From the NCBI RefSeq assembly GCF_015487065.1, contig NZ_WFQN01000050.1, positions 1-32,094 of the forward strand: a stretch of 32,094 nt of DNA, in the 5' to 3' direction. The translations under genes were made by a program, and so were the position numbers. The notes under the pieces were generated by a model. The model worked only from the letters and a program-made list of their open reading frames with translations. It was not told the origin of the DNA and made no database searches. The DNA comes from Nitratifractor sp. GTDB lineage: Bacteria > Campylobacterota > Campylobacteria > Campylobacterales > Sulfurovaceae. Positions 17,092-27,196 of this stretch are shown here, one piece after another (the first letter of the stretch is position 1; each line of letters begins with the position of its first letter).

Positions 17092-18159
17092 TCAGACATC
17101 ATCGGCTTCTTTCACATACGAACCGAGGAATTTGATCGACTCCCGATGTTTTTCGAAAATCTTCCGGATCTTCTCGTCTTCTCTATGGCCGTCAAATTCG
17201 ATGAAAAAGATCGATACTCCCCCGACGATGTGGGATTTGATCTTGGTCAGATCGATCTCGGCCTCTTTGAAATCGTTGAGGAAATCCACCAAGGCCCCCG
17301 GCCGGTTGGGCAAACGAACCAGGATCGTGGTCTTGTCCCGTCCACTGGGCCGATTCTCGAAATCACTGACGATAAAGAAGCGTGTCCGGTTGTTTCCTTC
17401 ATCCTCAATATTTCTGAAAAGAACCGGCAGGTGGTAGATTCGGGAGGCGACTTCGGAGCAGATGGCAGCGGATTCCGGGTCTTTGGCTGCCAACTGTGCC
17501 GCCTTGGCGGTGGATTCCACCGGAATCTGCTCTACCAGGTCCAGCCCCACATCTTCGAGGAAGCGACTGCATTGACCGAAGGCGATATCTTTGGAGTAGA
17601 GCCGCTTGATCTCTTTGATATTCTCCGCTTTGGTCGCCAGTACATGGTGAATCTCCACAATCACTTCCGCGACGATCTTCAGATCATAATCACTCAGACA
17701 GCTGATGGTGTCGCTGACGATCCCGTTGAAGCTGTTTTCGATGGGAACGACACCGAACTTGGCTTTGCCGCCGGCCACTTCCCGGAAAACCCCCTTGATG
17801 GTATGAATAGGGAGGTAGGCGCTCATGGCTCCAAATTTCATCTCCGCCGCCTGATGGGTGAAGCTCGCCTCCGGCCCCAGAAAGGCGACCCGTTCGGGCA
17901 GCTCGTAGTTGCGGGCGACGGCGAAAAGCTCCAGGAAAAGCGCCTCGATCGCCTCGTCGGTGAGCAGTCCGCCCCGCTCCCGATTGCGGGCTTTGAGCCG
18001 CTCCAGAATCTCCTGCTCCCGCTCCGGTCGATAGATCGGCGCCCCGGTGCTATTTTTGAGCCGGCCCACTTCGTGAACGATTCGAAGACGCTCATTGTAG
18101 AGGTCCAGCAGGGCATCGTCGATCCGGTCGATCTCTTTGCGCAAACTCTCCAGTGTCAT
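17092..18159 (-). CDS. pheA: Bifunctional chorismate mutase / prephenate dehydratase
   Basis: Chorismate mutase N-terminus LRKEIDRIDDALLDLYNERLRIV; prephenate dehydratase VAFLGPEASFTHQAA...PIENSFNG...NRTRFFIVSD; ACT domain. Confidence 0.94.
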   Translation of the reverse strand: MTLESLRKEIDRIDDALLDLYNERLRIVHEVGRLKNSTGAPIYRPEREQEILERLKARNRERGGLLTDEAIEALFLELFAVARNYELPERVAFLGPEASFTHQAAEMKFGAMSAYLPIHTIKGVFREVAGGKAKFGVVPIENSFNGIVSDTISCLSDYDLKIVAEVIVEIHHVLATKAENIKEIKRLYSKDIAFGQCSRFLEDVGLDLVEQIPVESTAKAAQLAAKDPESAAICSEVASRIYHLPVLFRNIEDEGNNRTRFFIVSDFENRPSGRDKTTILVRLPNRPGALVDFLNDFKEAEIDLTKIKSHIVGGVSIFFIEFDGHREDEKIRKIFEKHRESIKFLGSYVKEADDV

Positions 18160-18160
18160 C

Positions 18161-19381
18161 TCAGGCCTCCAGATGTCCCTTTTCCAGACGGATCTGATCC
18201 TCGAAATTCTCCCGATCGCGGATCAGACGACACGTTCCCGCTTCGCAGGCCACCTCCGCGGCACGGCCCCGGGTGTTGTAATTGCTGGCCATGGTGAACC
18301 CGTAGGCCCCGGCGCTGTGCACCAGGAGCAGATCCCCGCTCTCCGTCGGCGGCAGCAGCAACTCTTTGGCCAGCCAATCTCCGCTCTCACAGATCGGACC
18401 GACAACATCCGCCGGAGTCTTTTCCTCTTCACGCTCCGTCTCTTTGAGCATTTCAATCCGATGGTAAGCCCCGTAAAGCGAGGGGCGCAGAAGATCATTC
18501 ATCGCCCCGTCGACAATGACAAAACGTTTGGTTCCGTTGCGCTTTTCGTAGAGGACCCGGGTCAGCAGCCAGCCGGCATTGGCCGTCAGGTAACGTCCCG
18601 GTTCACAGATGATGGTCAGATCCAGCCCCCGGATGGCGGAGGTGACCGCTTCGGCATAGGCCTCCACCTCGATCGGAGTCTCATCCCGATAGACCACTCC
18701 AAGTCCACCGCCCACATCGAAGAAACGAATCTCCACCCCAATTGCCGCCAGGGAACGGACCAGATCGGCGACGATACCGGCCGCTTCCCGGATCGGGGAG
18801 ATCTCGGTCAGTTGAGAACCGATATGGAAATGAATCCCCACCGGATCGAGCCAGGGGGAGTTTTTGGCATGAATATACATCCGTTTCGCCATCGCGATCT
18901 CAACTCCGAATTTGTTTTCATGCAATCCGGTGGAGATGTAGGGGTGGGTTTGAGGATCGACGTTGGGGTTGACCCGGATAGAGATCCGGGCCTCTTTGCC
19001 GAGGCTTTGGGCCACCTGCTCCACCCGGTACATCTCCGCTTCACTTTCGAGATTGATCATCAAGATCCCCTCTTCCAATGCCTGCCGGATCTCATCGTCC
19101 CGTTTCCCCACTCCGGAAAAGATGATCTTGTAGGGTTCGATCCCCGCCGTTCGGGCCCGCAGAACCTCTCCGATACTCACACAGTCGGCGCCGGAACCAA
19201 GCCGACCGAAATGGGCGATCACCGAGAGGTTGGAGTTGGCTTTGACCGCATAGGCGATCAGTGATTTTTCACCGGCAAAAGCCTCTTTGAGCCGACGATA
19301 GTTCTCGGTCATTGCGTCAAAATCATAGACATAAAGCGGCGTACCGTATTGGCGGGCCAAGGCTTCGAAATCAATCTGCAT
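18161..19381 (-). CDS. lysA: Diaminopimelate decarboxylase
   Basis: YGTPLYVYDFDAMTENYRRLKEAF, AVKANSNLSVI, GIHFHIGSQLTEISPIREA, CEPGRYLTANAG, YGFTMASNYNTRGRAAEV. Confidence 0.95.
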   Translation of the reverse strand: MQIDFEALARQYGTPLYVYDFDAMTENYRRLKEAFAGEKSLIAYAVKANSNLSVIAHFGRLGSGADCVSIGEVLRARTAGIEPYKIIFSGVGKRDDEIRQALEEGILMINLESEAEMYRVEQVAQSLGKEARISIRVNPNVDPQTHPYISTGLHENKFGVEIAMAKRMYIHAKNSPWLDPVGIHFHIGSQLTEISPIREAAGIVADLVRSLAAIGVEIRFFDVGGGLGVVYRDETPIEVEAYAEAVTSAIRGLDLTIICEPGRYLTANAGWLLTRVLYEKRNGTKRFVIVDGAMNDLLRPSLYGAYHRIEMLKETEREEEKTPADVVGPICESGDWLAKELLLPPTESGDLLLVHSAGAYGFTMASNYNTRGRAAEVACEAGTCRLIRDRENFEDQIRLEKGHLEA

Positions 19382-19431
19382 ACTCTTCTCTTCGTTGTGG
19401 GATCGTCTAAATGGAGGATATTTTATCCAAA

Positions 19432-20541
19432 TCAGGCCGCGTTTCCTCTGAGGGAGAGAGACGGCGACTCCCGGCGCCGCTCACGCCGATCCAGCCCCCA
19501 TGCATAGATCAGCAGAATCGCGACGGGCAAGGTCTGGCCTAGCTCCGGAGCGATCACCCCGTTCATTCCCAGACGGAAGAGGGCATACAGCAGCGCCCAG
19601 AACAGCAGTGCGCTCCCCAAAAGTGCCACCCAGAGCTGCTCTTTGCGTACAAAACGGTGATAGGGAGGCGTCCGATAGAAGAAAATCACCATCAGGGCCA
19701 GAGCAAAAAGGGGCATAACGACTTTGTTGGAGAGAATCGACTTGACTTTGTCCGACGAGAGCCCCTGCCGCTCCAACAGCCGCAATGCCGCGATAGAATC
19801 TCCCAGGGAAAACGTTCCTCCCTGATAAATCTTGCGAAAGACCTTGGGGCGGTAGCCTTCCAGTACAATCAGCCCTTGAACGCTGCGGTCTTTGAACCCG
19901 ACGAGTCGCCCCTTTGAATCAAAGCGCTTGGTGCGGATTTCAGCCCGGGGAGCGATCCAATGCCCTTTGTGATAGGACGCCGACGGAAAACGAACAGTAC
20001 GAACCACTCGCCGCCCCTGCATTTCAAAAAGCGTCCCTTCTCTGAGTTCTTTGCGCAAAGGGTCCAACTCCCGGGCATAGACAAAGGCTTTGTCGTATTT
20101 GAAGAAGAGATCCGTCAATCTCTCTTTGTAACGATCGGCATGGAGAATTTCTCTGGCACGATCCTGACCGTAGGCAAACGGAGTCATCTGCAAAAAAGTA
20201 AAGAGCAGATAGATCCCGACTCCGGAAACGAGGAAGGGGAGCAGAAGCTGTCGCCGTCCATAACCGAAGGAGAAGAGGGAAACAAAGATATTGCGGTAGA
20301 TGAACGAGATCTGTGTCCAAGCCATCGCCATCAATATCACCAGCGGATAGATGAGCGCGACCATATATTCCCAGGTATAGAACGCATAGAGAATTTTACG
20401 GTTAACCCCGCCGTGGAGCCGTTGAGCGTTCTGGAGAAAATCGATAAAGACCACCGCCAGGCTCAAACCGATCAAGAGGATCAGAAAGTTTTTCAGATAG
20501 TGTCGGGCAATGTAGCGGAAATAGCGCTTAGGCCCCTGCAT
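19432..20541 (-). CDS. LptF/LptG-family permease (lipopolysaccharide export)
   Basis: MQGPKRYFRYIARHYLKNFLILLIGLSLAVVFIDFLQN...; TM helices flank a periplasmic domain. Position after pth matches Campylobacter. Confidence 0.8.
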   Translation of the reverse strand: MQGPKRYFRYIARHYLKNFLILLIGLSLAVVFIDFLQNAQRLHGGVNRKILYAFYTWEYMVALIYPLVILMAMAWTQISFIYRNIFVSLFSFGYGRRQLLLPFLVSGVGIYLLFTFLQMTPFAYGQDRAREILHADRYKERLTDLFFKYDKAFVYARELDPLRKELREGTLFEMQGRRVVRTVRFPSASYHKGHWIAPRAEIRTKRFDSKGRLVGFKDRSVQGLIVLEGYRPKVFRKIYQGGTFSLGDSIAALRLLERQGLSSDKVKSILSNKVVMPLFALALMVIFFYRTPPYHRFVRKEQLWVALLGSALLFWALLYALFRLGMNGVIAPELGQTLPVAILLIYAWGLDRRERRRESPSLSLRGNAA

Positions 20542-21100
20542 CGCCGCTCCCTTTGAGCGTGTAGCGGGATTTGAGCTCATTGAGGGAGATCGTCGGGACT
20601 TTCAGTGCCGCATCGGTCGCTGCTTCTACCACCTTCTCGACAATGACCTCCTCCTGCTCCGTAAAGGGACTCAGGACATAGCTGACCACTTCACTTTTGC
20701 GTGCCGGTTTCCCCACACCGATACGAAGGCGCAGATAGTCACCGCCTACTGCGGCATCAATGGACTTGAGACCGTTGTGTCCCCCGGAGCTTCCGCCGAC
20801 TTTGTAACGGAGGGTTCCCAGAGACAGATCGATATCGTCGTGGATTACCACCAGGTCTTCGAGAGGAATTTTGTAAAAATCCATGACGGCTTTGACGCTG
20901 CGGCCGGAGAGATTCATAAAGGTAAGAGGTTTGAGGAAAAAACGGTCACCCTCACGATAGAGGTGACCTTCGAAGCTTTTCTTGGAAATATCTCTGGCAC
21001 CGGTTTCAGCCACCAGACGGTCGATGACCCGAAAACCGATATTGTGTCGGGTCTTTGCGTATGTCGGCCCGGGATTTCCCAATCCGACATAGAGGGTCAC
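20528..21100 (-). CDS. pth: Peptidyl-tRNA hydrolase
   Basis: MTLYVGLGNPGPTYAKTRHNIGFRVID, FLKPLTFMNLSGRSV, GGSSGGHNGLKSID. Confidence 0.96.
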   Translation of the reverse strand: MTLYVGLGNPGPTYAKTRHNIGFRVIDRLVAETGARDISKKSFEGHLYREGDRFFLKPLTFMNLSGRSVKAVMDFYKIPLEDLVVIHDDIDLSLGTLRYKVGGSSGGHNGLKSIDAAVGGDYLRLRIGVGKPARKSEVVSYVLSPFTEQEEVIVEKVVEAATDAALKVPTISLNELKSRYTLKGSGDAGA

Positions 21101-21109
21101 GGCGTCGCC

Positions 21110-21646
21110 TTAGCGAGCTTTGATCACACCGCAGACGGAAACGTGGGGGCGGTCCATCATCCGGCACCCTTCGGGAACGTCGATATCCCGGACAAGAATC
21201 GACTCATCCCGATCCAGCTCACTCACATCCAGGGTAAAGTTGGCGGGAATATTTTCAATCGCGCCGCGAACTTTCAGACGGCGTTTGGTGATAACCAGAA
21301 CCCCTTTGTTCTTGAGGCCTTTGGGGACACCGACGGTCTTGACGGGAACCAGATAATCGGTCACTTCGCCGGGAACGGCGATGCGCAGATCCACATGCTG
21401 GATATCACCGGTGACAGGGTGAAGCTGATACTCCTGAATCACGACGTTGAGCTCTTTGTCACCCACTTTGACGGGAAATGCCAGATTCTCTTTTCTGCGG
21501 ACGGTTCTGATAAATTCACCCTGCTTGAAAGCGGCATGGATATTCTCCACCCCTTTCGCATAGATGTTGGCAATCAGATAACCATCTCGTTTGAGCTTTT
21601 TGGCGTTGCTCTTTCCGATACTCTCTCTAACGATGCCTTCCAACAT
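21110..21646 (-). CDS. rplY: 50S ribosomal protein L25 (Ctc form)
   Basis: [32 protein letters not shown]..., [19 protein letters not shown]. Confidence 0.92.
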   Translation of the reverse strand: MLEGIVRESIGKSNAKKLKRDGYLIANIYAKGVENIHAAFKQGEFIRTVRRKENLAFPVKVGDKELNVVIQEYQLHPVTGDIQHVDLRIAVPGEVTDYLVPVKTVGVPKGLKNKGVLVITKRRLKVRGAIENIPANFTLDVSELDRDESILVRDIDVPEGCRMMDRPHVSVCGVIKAR

Positions 21647-21718
21647 AATGTAGTCCTTTGTGTAAAATAGGGCGGAATTCTATCCTAAAAACCCTGAAAG
21701 GTTCTTAAGAGCCGGACG

Positions 21719-22876
21719 CTACTCCTCATCCTCTTTGAAATCATAGGCATCCAGCTCCTCCAATATTTTCGCCTCCTCGGTATGTTTGGCCGGCGTTTTG
21801 ACCGTTCCGCGACCGATGCCCTCCATCCAGAGTTTGAGATCGGAGGGAGAGGTGGCATACTCCAGAGCCGTCTCTTCCGAAATGATCCCGTCCACAACCA
21901 GATCGTAAAGATGCTGGTCAAAGGTCTGGGATTTATAGATGTCCCGACCTTCAGCGATGGCATCCGGAATCTCAAAGTCACGGTTTTCCGCTATCAATTC
22001 AGCAATTCTCGATGTCTGGACCATCACTTCGACCGCGGCAATCCGCCCTCCGTCGATAGTCGGGACCAGACGCTGGGAGACCACCCCTGCCAAAATCGAA
22101 GCCAGGGAGAGTCGCACGCGGTTTTGCTCCTCTTCGGGGAACATGCCGATGACACGGTTGATGGTCTCTTTGGCATCGAGGGTATGCAGGGTCGAAAAGA
22201 CCAGGTGTCCGGTGTTAGCGGCATGCAGCGCCAGATCCACCGTCTCCACGTCCCGCATCTCCCCGACAAGGATAATATCGGGGTCTTCCCGAAGTGCGGC
22301 GGGCAGCGCATCACGGAAAGAGTTGGAATCCTGACCGATCGACCGCTGGTTGATCAAACACTTTTTGTCGTGGTGAACGAATTCGATGGGATCTTCCAAT
22401 GTGATGATATGTTTATAGTATTTTTCATTAATTCGATTCAGAATCGCCGCCAAAGTGGTAGACTTCCCGCTTCCCGTTACCCCGGTGACCAGGACCAGGC
22501 CTCGTCCTTTGTCGGCAAAGCTTTTGATCACCTCCGGCAAACGGAGCTCCTCAACACTGGGGATATCTGACGGAATCAAACGCATCACGATACTGAGGCC
22601 GTCCATCTGGTAAAAGATATTGACACGGAAGCGGTTCTTCTCATCCAAAACATAGGCCAGATCGAGCGACTTGTGCTCCTTGAGCTGTACATACTGCTCC
22701 GCCGTCGTGATCTCCCGTACCAGCAGATTGACTTTGCTCGCATCCAGAACTTCATCGCCCAGTTTTCTCAATATCCCGGTTATCCGTGCCCGCGGAACCG
22801 TGCCCGCTTTGATGTGCAGGTCACTACCTCCGTGGGCCACGAGGGTTTTAAGGTATTTGTTCAGTTTATCTTTCAT
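21719..22876 (-). CDS. pilT: PilT-like type IV pilus retraction ATPase
   Basis: GGSDLHIKAG, GLVLVTGVTGSGKSTTLAAILNRIN, ITLEDPIEFVH, ALREDPDIILVGEMRDVETVDLALHAANTGHLVFSTLHT. Confidence 0.88.
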   Translation of the reverse strand: MKDKLNKYLKTLVAHGGSDLHIKAGTVPRARITGILRKLGDEVLDASKVNLLVREITTAEQYVQLKEHKSLDLAYVLDEKNRFRVNIFYQMDGLSIVMRLIPSDIPSVEELRLPEVIKSFADKGRGLVLVTGVTGSGKSTTLAAILNRINEKYYKHIITLEDPIEFVHHDKKCLINQRSIGQDSNSFRDALPAALREDPDIILVGEMRDVETVDLALHAANTGHLVFSTLHTLDAKETINRVIGMFPEEEQNRVRLSLASILAGVVSQRLVPTIDGGRIAAVEVMVQTSRIAELIAENRDFEIPDAIAEGRDIYKSQTFDQHLYDLVVDGIISEETALEYATSPSDLKLWMEGIGRGTVKTPAKHTEEAKILEELDAYDFKEDEE

Positions 22877-23877
22877 GCGTTCTCCAGCCGTTTCAGCATG
22901 TCGGAAAATGCCTTTTCAAAGGCTTCGACCCCTTCACGCATCAGTTGCCCGTAAACCGCATCCATTACAATTCCGTGGTGCCCCAGTTCGGCAAAATAGG
23001 CGTCGATCTCCTCCTCCGGTCGGGGAAGGGTGATCTCGGGATGCCCACCGGCTTCAAAAGCTTCGATGGTCTCGAGAGGGGCCGTATTGACACAATGGGG
23101 ACCGTAAAGGGAACGGATATAGTAATCCGCCGGAAACGGTTGCCCCGCCTTGACCCCGGTGCTGGCGAAAAGGGTTCGAATCGAGGGGGTATGATTTCGC
23201 TGGACCATTCCATAGATCTTGGCGGCGTTCATGATACCGGTCCGTCCCACCGGCAGTCCCTTCTCCTCCAGTATCGGATCCAGCAGTCGGTCGAAACGGC
23301 TGACAAAGACGCTGATGACCGCTTCCACCCGCTCTCCGCCGGTATTTTCAAACTCGTCGATCCCCTCTTTCATCGCCTTCAGACACTCCTTGGCCTGCAT
23401 CGGAGAAAAGACCAGGGTCGCATTGACACTGATCCCGTCGGCCAGCAGAGCCCGCATCGCCGGGAACCCTGCCTCCGTCGCCGGCACCTTGATCATGACA
23501 TTGGGTTCGCCGATGCTTTTGAAGAGGCGTCGCCCCTCGGCGATAGTCCCCTCGGTATCGTTGGCGAGGAAGGGATCGACTTCGATGCTGATATAGCCTT
23601 CACTCCCCTCATCATAAACCCCGCGCAAAGCGATAGCGGCACTTTTGATATCCTCGATAGCCAACGCTTCATACTTTTCTTTGGGTGTCAATCCCCGGAG
23701 AGAGGTGAAAGCCTCCTCGTAGGCAGGAGAACTACTGATCGCCTGGGCGAAGATAGAGGGATTACTGGTCGCTCCGTTGATTATGCCCTCTTCGACCATT
23801 TTCACAAAATCGTGCCTGAGGAAATCCCGTTCGATAAAGTCGAGCCAGAGCGAAAATCCCAGATTGTCATCAATCAT
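22873..23877 (-). CDS. tal: Transaldolase
   Basis: NLGFSLWLDFIERDFL, GATSNPSIF, GYISIEVDPFLANDT, NVMIKVPATEAGFPAMRALLADGISVNATLVFS. Confidence 0.93.
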   Translation of the reverse strand: MIDDNLGFSLWLDFIERDFLRHDFVKMVEEGIINGATSNPSIFAQAISSSPAYEEAFTSLRGLTPKEKYEALAIEDIKSAAIALRGVYDEGSEGYISIEVDPFLANDTEGTIAEGRRLFKSIGEPNVMIKVPATEAGFPAMRALLADGISVNATLVFSPMQAKECLKAMKEGIDEFENTGGERVEAVISVFVSRFDRLLDPILEEKGLPVGRTGIMNAAKIYGMVQRNHTPSIRTLFASTGVKAGQPFPADYYIRSLYGPHCVNTAPLETIEAFEAGGHPEITLPRPEEEIDAYFAELGHHGIVMDAVYGQLMREGVEAFEKAFSDMLKRLENA

Positions 23878-24601
23878 CTTGATACTCCCATCGGTAATTT
23901 GACCAGCTTCCCAGCTCCGGGGCGGAAGATAGCGCCGCCTCCAACTCTTCGAGGAACTGTTGGCGGGGGACGGCGACGGCTCCTAGCCGCACCAGGTGAT
24001 CCGAGACCACCTGGCAGTCGATAAAATCATAACCTTTTCCCCTTAAAACATCACTGAGAGCCTTGAGCGCGATTTTGGAGCCGTCCCGGGTACGGGAAAA
24101 CATCGATTCGCCGAAAAAGGCCCGTCCCATAGCAATCCCGTAGAGCCCGCCGACCAAAGCCTCCTCTTCATAGACTTCGACACTGTGAGCAAAACCCCGG
24201 CGGTGCAGTTCGGTATAGGCCTCCTGCATCTCGGACGTCAGCCAGGTCCCCCGCTCCTGACGTTCGGGCATCGACGCACAGGCGGTGATGACGGCAGGAA
24301 AGTCGTGATCGAAACGCACCGTATAGTTTCGGTTTCGCAAGATGCGTCGAAAGGAGCGGTTGACCCGAAGCTGATCCGGGTAGAGGATCAGACGCGGATC
24401 GGGAGACCACCAGAGAATCGGATCTCCCGGATTGTACCAGGGGAAGATCCCGTGGCGGTAAGCTTTGAGAATGCGGTCGGGATGGAGATCACCGCCGAAG
24501 GCCAGCAGCCCCTCCTCCGCCGCATGCCTGGGATCGGGAAACGTGTGGGAATAGGGGCTCAGCGGCGTAATGAAATAATCGGGGTCAAAGATAGAGGACA
24601 T
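23870..24601 (-). CDS. aat: Leucyl/phenylalanyl-tRNA--protein transferase
   Basis: FPDPRHAAEEGLLAFGGDLHPDRILKAYRHGIFPWYNPGDPILWWSPDPRLIL...GESMFSRTRDGSKIAL. Confidence 0.96.
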   Translation of the reverse strand: MSSIFDPDYFITPLSPYSHTFPDPRHAAEEGLLAFGGDLHPDRILKAYRHGIFPWYNPGDPILWWSPDPRLILYPDQLRVNRSFRRILRNRNYTVRFDHDFPAVITACASMPERQERGTWLTSEMQEAYTELHRRGFAHSVEVYEEEALVGGLYGIAMGRAFFGESMFSRTRDGSKIALKALSDVLRGKGYDFIDCQVVSDHLVRLGAVAVPRQQFLEELEAALSSAPELGSWSNYRWEYQDD

Positions 24602-24615
24602 CGGACTTTGTGCCT

Positions 24616-26811
24616 TCAGCTCTCGAAAGTAAAGTGCAGATCGTCTGTCTCGTCGAGAACAACCCGGACGGTGCCGCCTTGCTTCAGCGGACCGAAGAGG
24701 ATGGCGTCGGTCAGAGACTCTTTGATCTTTTCATCAATGACCCGGGCGATCTCCCGCGCTCCGAACTCCTCGCTTTGGCTGAGCCTTGCCAGATGGCGCC
24801 GGGCCTCTTTGGAGAGTTTGACTTTGACCTTTTTCCCGGCAAGCTGGGTGTTGAGATCTTCGATCTGAATCTTGACGATCCGCTCCAGATCTTTCAGCCC
24901 CAGGGGAGCGAACTCCACGGTGGCACTGAGACGGTTGCGGAACTCAGGGGAGAAGAAATCCTTCATCGCCCGCTCCGTCCTGGCCCCGGACTCTTTGGCA
25001 AAGCCCATGACACCGGGCTCTTTGGTTCCCAAATTGGAAGTCATGACCAGGATGACATTTTTGAAATCACTCACCACGCCGTTATTGTCGGTAAGCGTGG
25101 CGCTGTCCATCACCTGCAGCAGAATATTCATGATGTCGGGATGGGCCTTTTCGATCTCGTCCAGCAACAGGACGGTGTGAGGATGCTTTTTGATCATCTC
25201 CGTCAGCAATCCTCCCTGTTCGTACCCCACATAACCCGGGGGCGCACCGATCAGACGACTCACGGCGTGTTTTTCCATATACTCGCTCATGTCCAACCGT
25301 TCGAAATGGATGCCCAGTGTCTCGGCCAGGGCACGGGCCAGAGCGGTCTTGCCCACCCCCGTGGGGCCGACAAAAAGAAAACTGCCGATGGGTGTATCGG
25401 GACGGTTGAGCCCGGCATAGGAGCGTTTGATCGCCTGGGTCAGTCGCTCAATCGCCTCCTCCTGTCCGACGATCCGCTCCTGTAGACGCTCTTTGAGTCG
25501 GCGCAACCGCTCGGTATCCTCCTCTTCCAAAGTGGCAGGAGGCAGTTTGAGCATCGTCGAAAGGATCCGGGAGATATCTTTGGCCGTCACCTCCACGTCC
25601 CGCTCTCCCCGGAGCATGAAATGGGCCCCCGCTTCATCGATCAGATCCATGGCTTTGTCCGGCAGGAAACGTTCATGCAGATATTTGACACTCAGATCGA
25701 TGGCGCTGCGCAACGCTTCGTCACTGAAACGGATCCTGTGGTGCGCTTCGTATTTGTGCTGGACCCCTTTGAGAATCAGAAAAGTCTCTTCGACACTGGG
25801 CTCCTCTACGTCCACTTTGGCGAACCGTCGGGAGAGGGCCTTGTCTTTGTCGAAGAAGTTGCGATACTCCTGATGGGTCGTGGCGCCGATACACTTGAGC
25901 TCTCCCCTGGCCAAGGCCGGTTTGAGAATATTGGAGGCATCCATACTGCCGCCGCCGGTACTCCCCGCTCCGACCAGCGTATGGATCTCGTCGATGAAGA
26001 CGATCGCTTCCGGAACGCTTTTGAGCTCTTCGATCACCCCTTTGAGGCGCTTTTCGAAATCCCCCCGGTATTTGGTCCCGGCTACCAGCGCTCCCATATC
26101 CAGGGCATAGATCCTGGCATTGCGAATCGCGTCGGGAACCTCCCCCTCGGCAATTTTGAGGGCTAAGCCCTCGGCGATGGCGGTCTTGCCGACTCCGGGT
26201 TCCCCGACGAGAAGTGGATTGTTTTTCTTGCGACGACAGAGGGTCTGCATCACCCGCTCGATCTCTTCGGTCCGTCCGATCACCGGATCGATCTTCCCCT
26301 GGGCGGCCAGAGCCGTCAATTCCACGGTAAAGTCATCCAGATTGGGGGTGGTGCTCTGCGGAGTCTGCTCTGCTTCCTTCTCTTCGATTGATCTGCCTTG
26401 ATGGGAGATCGCTTCCAGGATATCCAGCCGGCTGATCCCGGCGCGCTCCATCAGATAGGCGGCATAGCTCTCCTGCTGATCCCGGATCGCCACCAGCATA
26501 TTGCCGATGGTCGCCTCTTTTTTTCCCGCGGCCTGAATCTGGGTAATCATCGCATTGACCGTTCGGGAGAGCGACACTGTCTCCACCGGCTCCGCCTCCT
26601 GTTCAACCTGAGGGACATGGGCGGCGATATGAGCGACGATAGCCCTTTTCATCTCCTGGGTCTCGGCACCGAGCAATCGCAGGAGCTGTTCCCCCGCTCG
26701 ACTGGACAGAATACCCAGAAAAACATGCTCGATGGTCAGATATTCATGGTGTTTGCGTTTGGCGTACTCTACGGCACGCATAAAGACTTTGTTTAGTTCA
26801 ACACTAATCAT
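24616..26811 (-). CDS. clpA: ATP-dependent Clp protease ATP-binding subunit ClpA
   Basis: Two AAA+ modules (GEPGVGKTAIAEGLA; FVGPTGVGKTALARALAETLG), ClpN domain; adjacent to clpS and aat. Confidence 0.96.
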   Translation of the reverse strand: MISVELNKVFMRAVEYAKRKHHEYLTIEHVFLGILSSRAGEQLLRLLGAETQEMKRAIVAHIAAHVPQVEQEAEPVETVSLSRTVNAMITQIQAAGKKEATIGNMLVAIRDQQESYAAYLMERAGISRLDILEAISHQGRSIEEKEAEQTPQSTTPNLDDFTVELTALAAQGKIDPVIGRTEEIERVMQTLCRRKKNNPLLVGEPGVGKTAIAEGLALKIAEGEVPDAIRNARIYALDMGALVAGTKYRGDFEKRLKGVIEELKSVPEAIVFIDEIHTLVGAGSTGGGSMDASNILKPALARGELKCIGATTHQEYRNFFDKDKALSRRFAKVDVEEPSVEETFLILKGVQHKYEAHHRIRFSDEALRSAIDLSVKYLHERFLPDKAMDLIDEAGAHFMLRGERDVEVTAKDISRILSTMLKLPPATLEEEDTERLRRLKERLQERIVGQEEAIERLTQAIKRSYAGLNRPDTPIGSFLFVGPTGVGKTALARALAETLGIHFERLDMSEYMEKHAVSRLIGAPPGYVGYEQGGLLTEMIKKHPHTVLLLDEIEKAHPDIMNILLQVMDSATLTDNNGVVSDFKNVILVMTSNLGTKEPGVMGFAKESGARTERAMKDFFSPEFRNRLSATVEFAPLGLKDLERIVKIQIEDLNTQLAGKKVKVKLSKEARRHLARLSQSEEFGAREIARVIDEKIKESLTDAILFGPLKQGGTVRVVLDETDDLHFTFES

Positions 26812-26828
26812 CTTCGTTTGTCTCCTCT

Positions 26829-27128
26829 CTATTCGTCCGCTTCCAGGGTTGCCAGAAGCGGGAAGCCGTTCTGCCGAGCTTTGAGCTTGACCTGCTGCAC
26901 CTTGGTCTCGGCGATCTCGTAGGTGTAGATGCCGCAGACCGCTTGTCCCTTTTCATGCACGGTCCACATGATCTCCTCGGCTTCCCGGGAACTCTTGTGA
27001 AAAATTGTTTGCAGGACATCGATGACAAACTCCATCGTGGTGTAGTCGTCGTTGTGCAGAATCACCCGATAGAGCTCCGGCTCTTTGAGTTCGATCTCGT
27101 TCTCGATCTCCTCTTCGATTCTCGGCAC
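26829..27128 (-). CDS. clpS: ATP-dependent Clp protease adaptor ClpS
   Basis: PELYRVILHNDDYTTMEFVIDVLQTIFHKSSREAEEIMWTVHEKGQAVCGIYTYEIAETKVQQV. Confidence 0.96.
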   Translation of the reverse strand: MPRIEEEIENEIELKEPELYRVILHNDDYTTMEFVIDVLQTIFHKSSREAEEIMWTVHEKGQAVCGIYTYEIAETKVQQVKLKARQNGFPLLATLEADE

Positions 27129-27196
27129 GGTCAGTCCTCTCTTTCAAACATCTTGTGTGTTACAATCAAGATCAATTATACATATTTCGCAAGGAA

